In this document: in pieces, positions 7,519-8,506 of the stretch
How the letters are laid out: each line of letters begins with the position of its first letter
Numbering within the stretch: the first letter of the stretch is position 1
NCBI GenBank assembly: GCA_903823545.1
Contig: CAIJTL010000596.1
Location: 1-8,506, forward strand
Direction of reading: 5' to 3'
DNA length: 8,506 nt
Source: an uncultured Planctomycetaceae bacterium
GTDB lineage: Bacteria; Planctomycetota; Planctomycetia; Planctomycetales; Planctomycetaceae
Position numbers and translations under genes: made by a program
The notes under the pieces: generated by a model
What the model saw: the letters and a program-made list of their open reading frames with translations, nothing else
What the model was told of the DNA's origin: nothing
Database searches by the model: none

Positions 7519-8048
7519 GTAGCGAGATAATCCGAATGTTGGATGAACTCATTGATGATCTGACCGAGTCGATTAAAGACGTGGCGACAGGACGTAGCTA
7601 TACGACGGTCGTTTCACCAGTCACTGCGGATAACTTGGCTGAAACTGAAACGATTTGGCGATTCGATTGGAACCGCGAAATCGAGACGGCGGAAGTTTAC
7701 AAACTTACGGCACCGAAACTCGGACGGTTGATCCACGGATTGATCTCAATTCGTCCAGAGGAAGGGTTTGTGTGGATCAACGTCATCGAAAGCCATCCGG
7801 AAAATGTTGGGCATCGGAAAAAGTACGACGGAATCGCTCCAAATCTGGTAGCCTATGCCTGTTTGCGATCGTTTGAACTTGGTCACGATGGATATGTTTC
7901 ATTCGACGCCAAGTCTGAATTGATCGAGCACTACAAGCAAACTTTAGGAGCTATCCAAGTCGGTCGCACTCAACGGATGCATTTGGATCAAACCGCCGCA
8001 CTACGGCTCGTCAAACAGTATTTTGGAGATCAGCATGGGAACCATTAA
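7515..8048 (+). CDS. GNAT-like N-acetyltransferase-fold protein
   Basis: The protein has 177 residues from a GTG at 7515 that overlaps the previous stop codon (GTGA). The alternative ATG at 7536 would give 170 residues and has only a weak GAG upstream. The N-terminus is a predicted amphipathic helix (about 4-22). From about 70 the pattern follows a GNAT core: strands GRLIHGLISI and FVWINVIES, then motif-A-like NVGHRKKYDGIAPNLVAYA (97-115) where acetyl-CoA pyrophosphate would bind, a helix ending SFELGHDGYVSF, and motif-B-like ELIEHYKQTLGA (135-146). Motif A is degenerate: the usual R/Q-x-x-G-x-G/A reads K-K-Y-D-G-I-A. The protein is soluble and its acceptor substrate is unknown. The 64-residue gene overlaps its 3' end, the layout of a two-gene unit. 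It may be a GNAT-type toxin, but this is inference. Confidence 0.75.
   Translation: MSSEIIRMLDELIDDLTESIKDVATGRSYTTVVSPVTADNLAETETIWRFDWNREIETAEVYKLTAPKLGRLIHGLISIRPEEGFVWINVIESHPENVGHRKKYDGIAPNLVAYACLRSFELGHDGYVSFDAKSELIEHYKQTLGAIQVGRTQRMHLDQTAALRLVKQYFGDQHGNH
8024..8027 (+). promoter_or_regulatory. Shine-Dalgarno site inside the GNAT-like gene
   Basis: GGAG lies seven bases before the ATG at 8035 and within the last codons of the GNAT-like gene. It fixes the start of the 64-residue gene, in preference to the in-frame TTG at 8023, and implies translational coupling. Confidence 0.65.
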
Positions 8049-8229
8049 GGAACCAGATGGCCCCTTCTACATTCTCAGCAAGCCATTGACGCCAGAAGAG
8101 AATGCCGACCTCGTCGAATACATCGCGAACTACAAACGCGAGGAGATTGCCAAAGTTGTGAACAAAACACGAACGACAACCGCCGAACGGCAAATGACTG
8201 CCGAACTCAAGTTGAGCCACGTCCGTTAG
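8035..8229 (+). CDS. Small conserved hypothetical protein overlapping the GNAT-like gene
   Basis: The protein has 64 residues and begins MGTIKEPDGPFYIL, followed by PLTPEENADLVEYIANYKREEI and a basic tail ending KLSHVR. The opening pattern, T-I-K-E-P followed by an L-T-x-E-E helix, matches small hypothetical proteins I have seen next to GNAT-like genes of the type found here; I know of no assigned function. A single long helix is predicted at about 19-42. The C-terminal third is rich in Thr, Arg and Lys and is probably flexible, which would suit an antitoxin or nucleic-acid-binding tail. The gene overlaps the upstream one by 14 bases in a different frame. The complementary strand also carries an open frame with a good Shine-Dalgarno, but the + strand frame has family-like sequence and operon context, so it is preferred. 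Confidence 0.68.
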   Translation: MGTIKEPDGPFYILSKPLTPEENADLVEYIANYKREEIAKVVNKTRTTTAERQMTAELKLSHVR

Positions 8230-8305
8230 GTCGTACTGTTCGAGTCGTTGGGCCATAATTCATTCCTCCTTCTTGTCCAAACATCCCGCCAAAAGGAATT
8301 CTGTC
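8230..8305 (+). other. Short leader of the DUF1552 gene
   Basis: These 76 bases separate the small gene from the DUF1552 start. CATAAT at 8254-8259 is one base from a consensus -10 box, but no acceptable -35 box stands 16-18 bases upstream, so a promoter is only possible. CCTCCTT at 8265-8271 reads as a perfect Shine-Dalgarno on the minus strand. As + strand RNA, ATTCCT at 8262-8267 can pair with AGGAAT at 8294-8299, which covers the DUF1552 ribosome-binding site. Confidence 0.35.
8294..8298 (+). promoter_or_regulatory. Shine-Dalgarno site of the DUF1552 gene
   Basis: AGGAA, within AAAAGGAA, ends seven bases before the ATG at 8306 and fixes that start. Confidence 0.7.
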
Positions 8306-8506
8306 ATGCCTGCCACAACGCGACTCTCTCGCCGAACTGTGCTTCGAGGACTTGGAGCCGGGGTAGCACTCCCCTGGCTGGAGGCAATGGGGCCGTTGAC
8401 GGCTTGGGCTGATGGGGCGACGAAACCGGAGCAAGCTGCTCCGAATCGTATGGCGTTTTTGTATGTGCCGAACGGCTGCAATATGGCCGATTGGACCCCG
8501 AAGACC
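8306..8506 (+). CDS. DUF1552 family protein, N-terminal part (runs off window)
   Basis: Only the first 67 residues are present, and the frame is open to the window edge. Residues 5-16 hold a twin-arginine signal (S8-R9-R10-T-V-L-R-G), followed by a weakly hydrophobic stretch (LGAGVALPWLEAM) and a probable cleavage site after TAWA, so the folded protein should be exported by Tat. The mature start includes NRMAFLYVPNGCNMADWTP, the conserved opening of DUF1552 proteins, which are usually about 400-450 residues long. In planctomycetes these are typically encoded directly next to a DUF1592-family gene such as the one at 5200-7518; here two small overlapping genes stand between. Tat export suggests folding or cofactor loading in the cytoplasm, but the enzymatic activity is unknown. 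The family call is good despite truncation. Confidence 0.88.
   Translation, partial: MPATTRLSRRTVLRGLGAGVALPWLEAMGPLTAWADGATKPEQAAPNRMAFLYVPNGCNMADWTPKT

Noticed and set aside
8254..8259. CATAAT as a -10 promoter box for the DUF1552 gene
   Set aside because: No -35-like hexamer stands 16-18 bases upstream, and a single six-base near-match is expected by chance.
1..8506. CRISPR array, insertion sequence, tRNA or rRNA
   Set aside because: No regularly spaced direct repeats, no transposase-like or integrase-like protein with terminal repeats, and no tRNA or rRNA signature were found on either strand by eye.

Overview
The window looks like chromosomal DNA of a planctomycete (Pirellulales/Planctomycetales-type; genus not resolvable). 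The reason is that its large genes belong to the protein families first described as planctomycete-specific from Rhodopirellula: PSCyt1, PSCyt2/PSD1 (DUF1549/DUF1553), PSD3-PSD5/PSCyt3/PSD2 (DUF1587/1595/1592/1588/1585) and DUF1552. All convincing genes are on the + strand.

Layout. (1) 10-315 encodes a small Rieske [2Fe-2S] ferredoxin-like protein. (2) 316-605 is the longest non-coding stretch. It has nested inverted repeats that could fold as RNA. (3) 606-2024 encodes an exported c-type cytochrome fused to a seven-bladed WD40-like propeller. (4) 2075-4513 encodes an exported PSCyt2/PSD1 protein with two Ig-like domains, a C-x4-C-H motif and a CxxCH motif. (5) 4555-4770 and 4781-5044 are a tight pair of small genes of unknown function whose predicted folds recall HicA/HicB. 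(6) 5200-7518 encodes an exported multidomain PSD/PSCyt3 protein with two CxxCH motifs. (7) 7515-8048 and 8035-8229 are a second small pair: a divergent GNAT-like protein and a 64-residue partner, each overlapping its neighbour. (8) 8306 to the window end holds the start of a Tat-exported DUF1552 protein, cut by the edge.

How the genes fit together. The four large proteins all carry export signals, and three carry haem-attachment motifs, so the cluster is most likely an envelope-located electron-transfer or oxidative system. The biochemical role of these families is not known. The PSD4/PSCyt3 and DUF1552 genes usually sit side by side in planctomycetes; here a small two-gene unit separates them, and a second such unit lies between the PSCyt2/PSD1 and PSD4 genes. 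Each unit has the compact, translationally coupled layout of toxin-antitoxin or other selfish two-gene cassettes. This is the most interesting part of the window, but the function is inferred and not shown. No tRNA, rRNA, CRISPR array, insertion sequence or convincing rho-independent terminator was seen.
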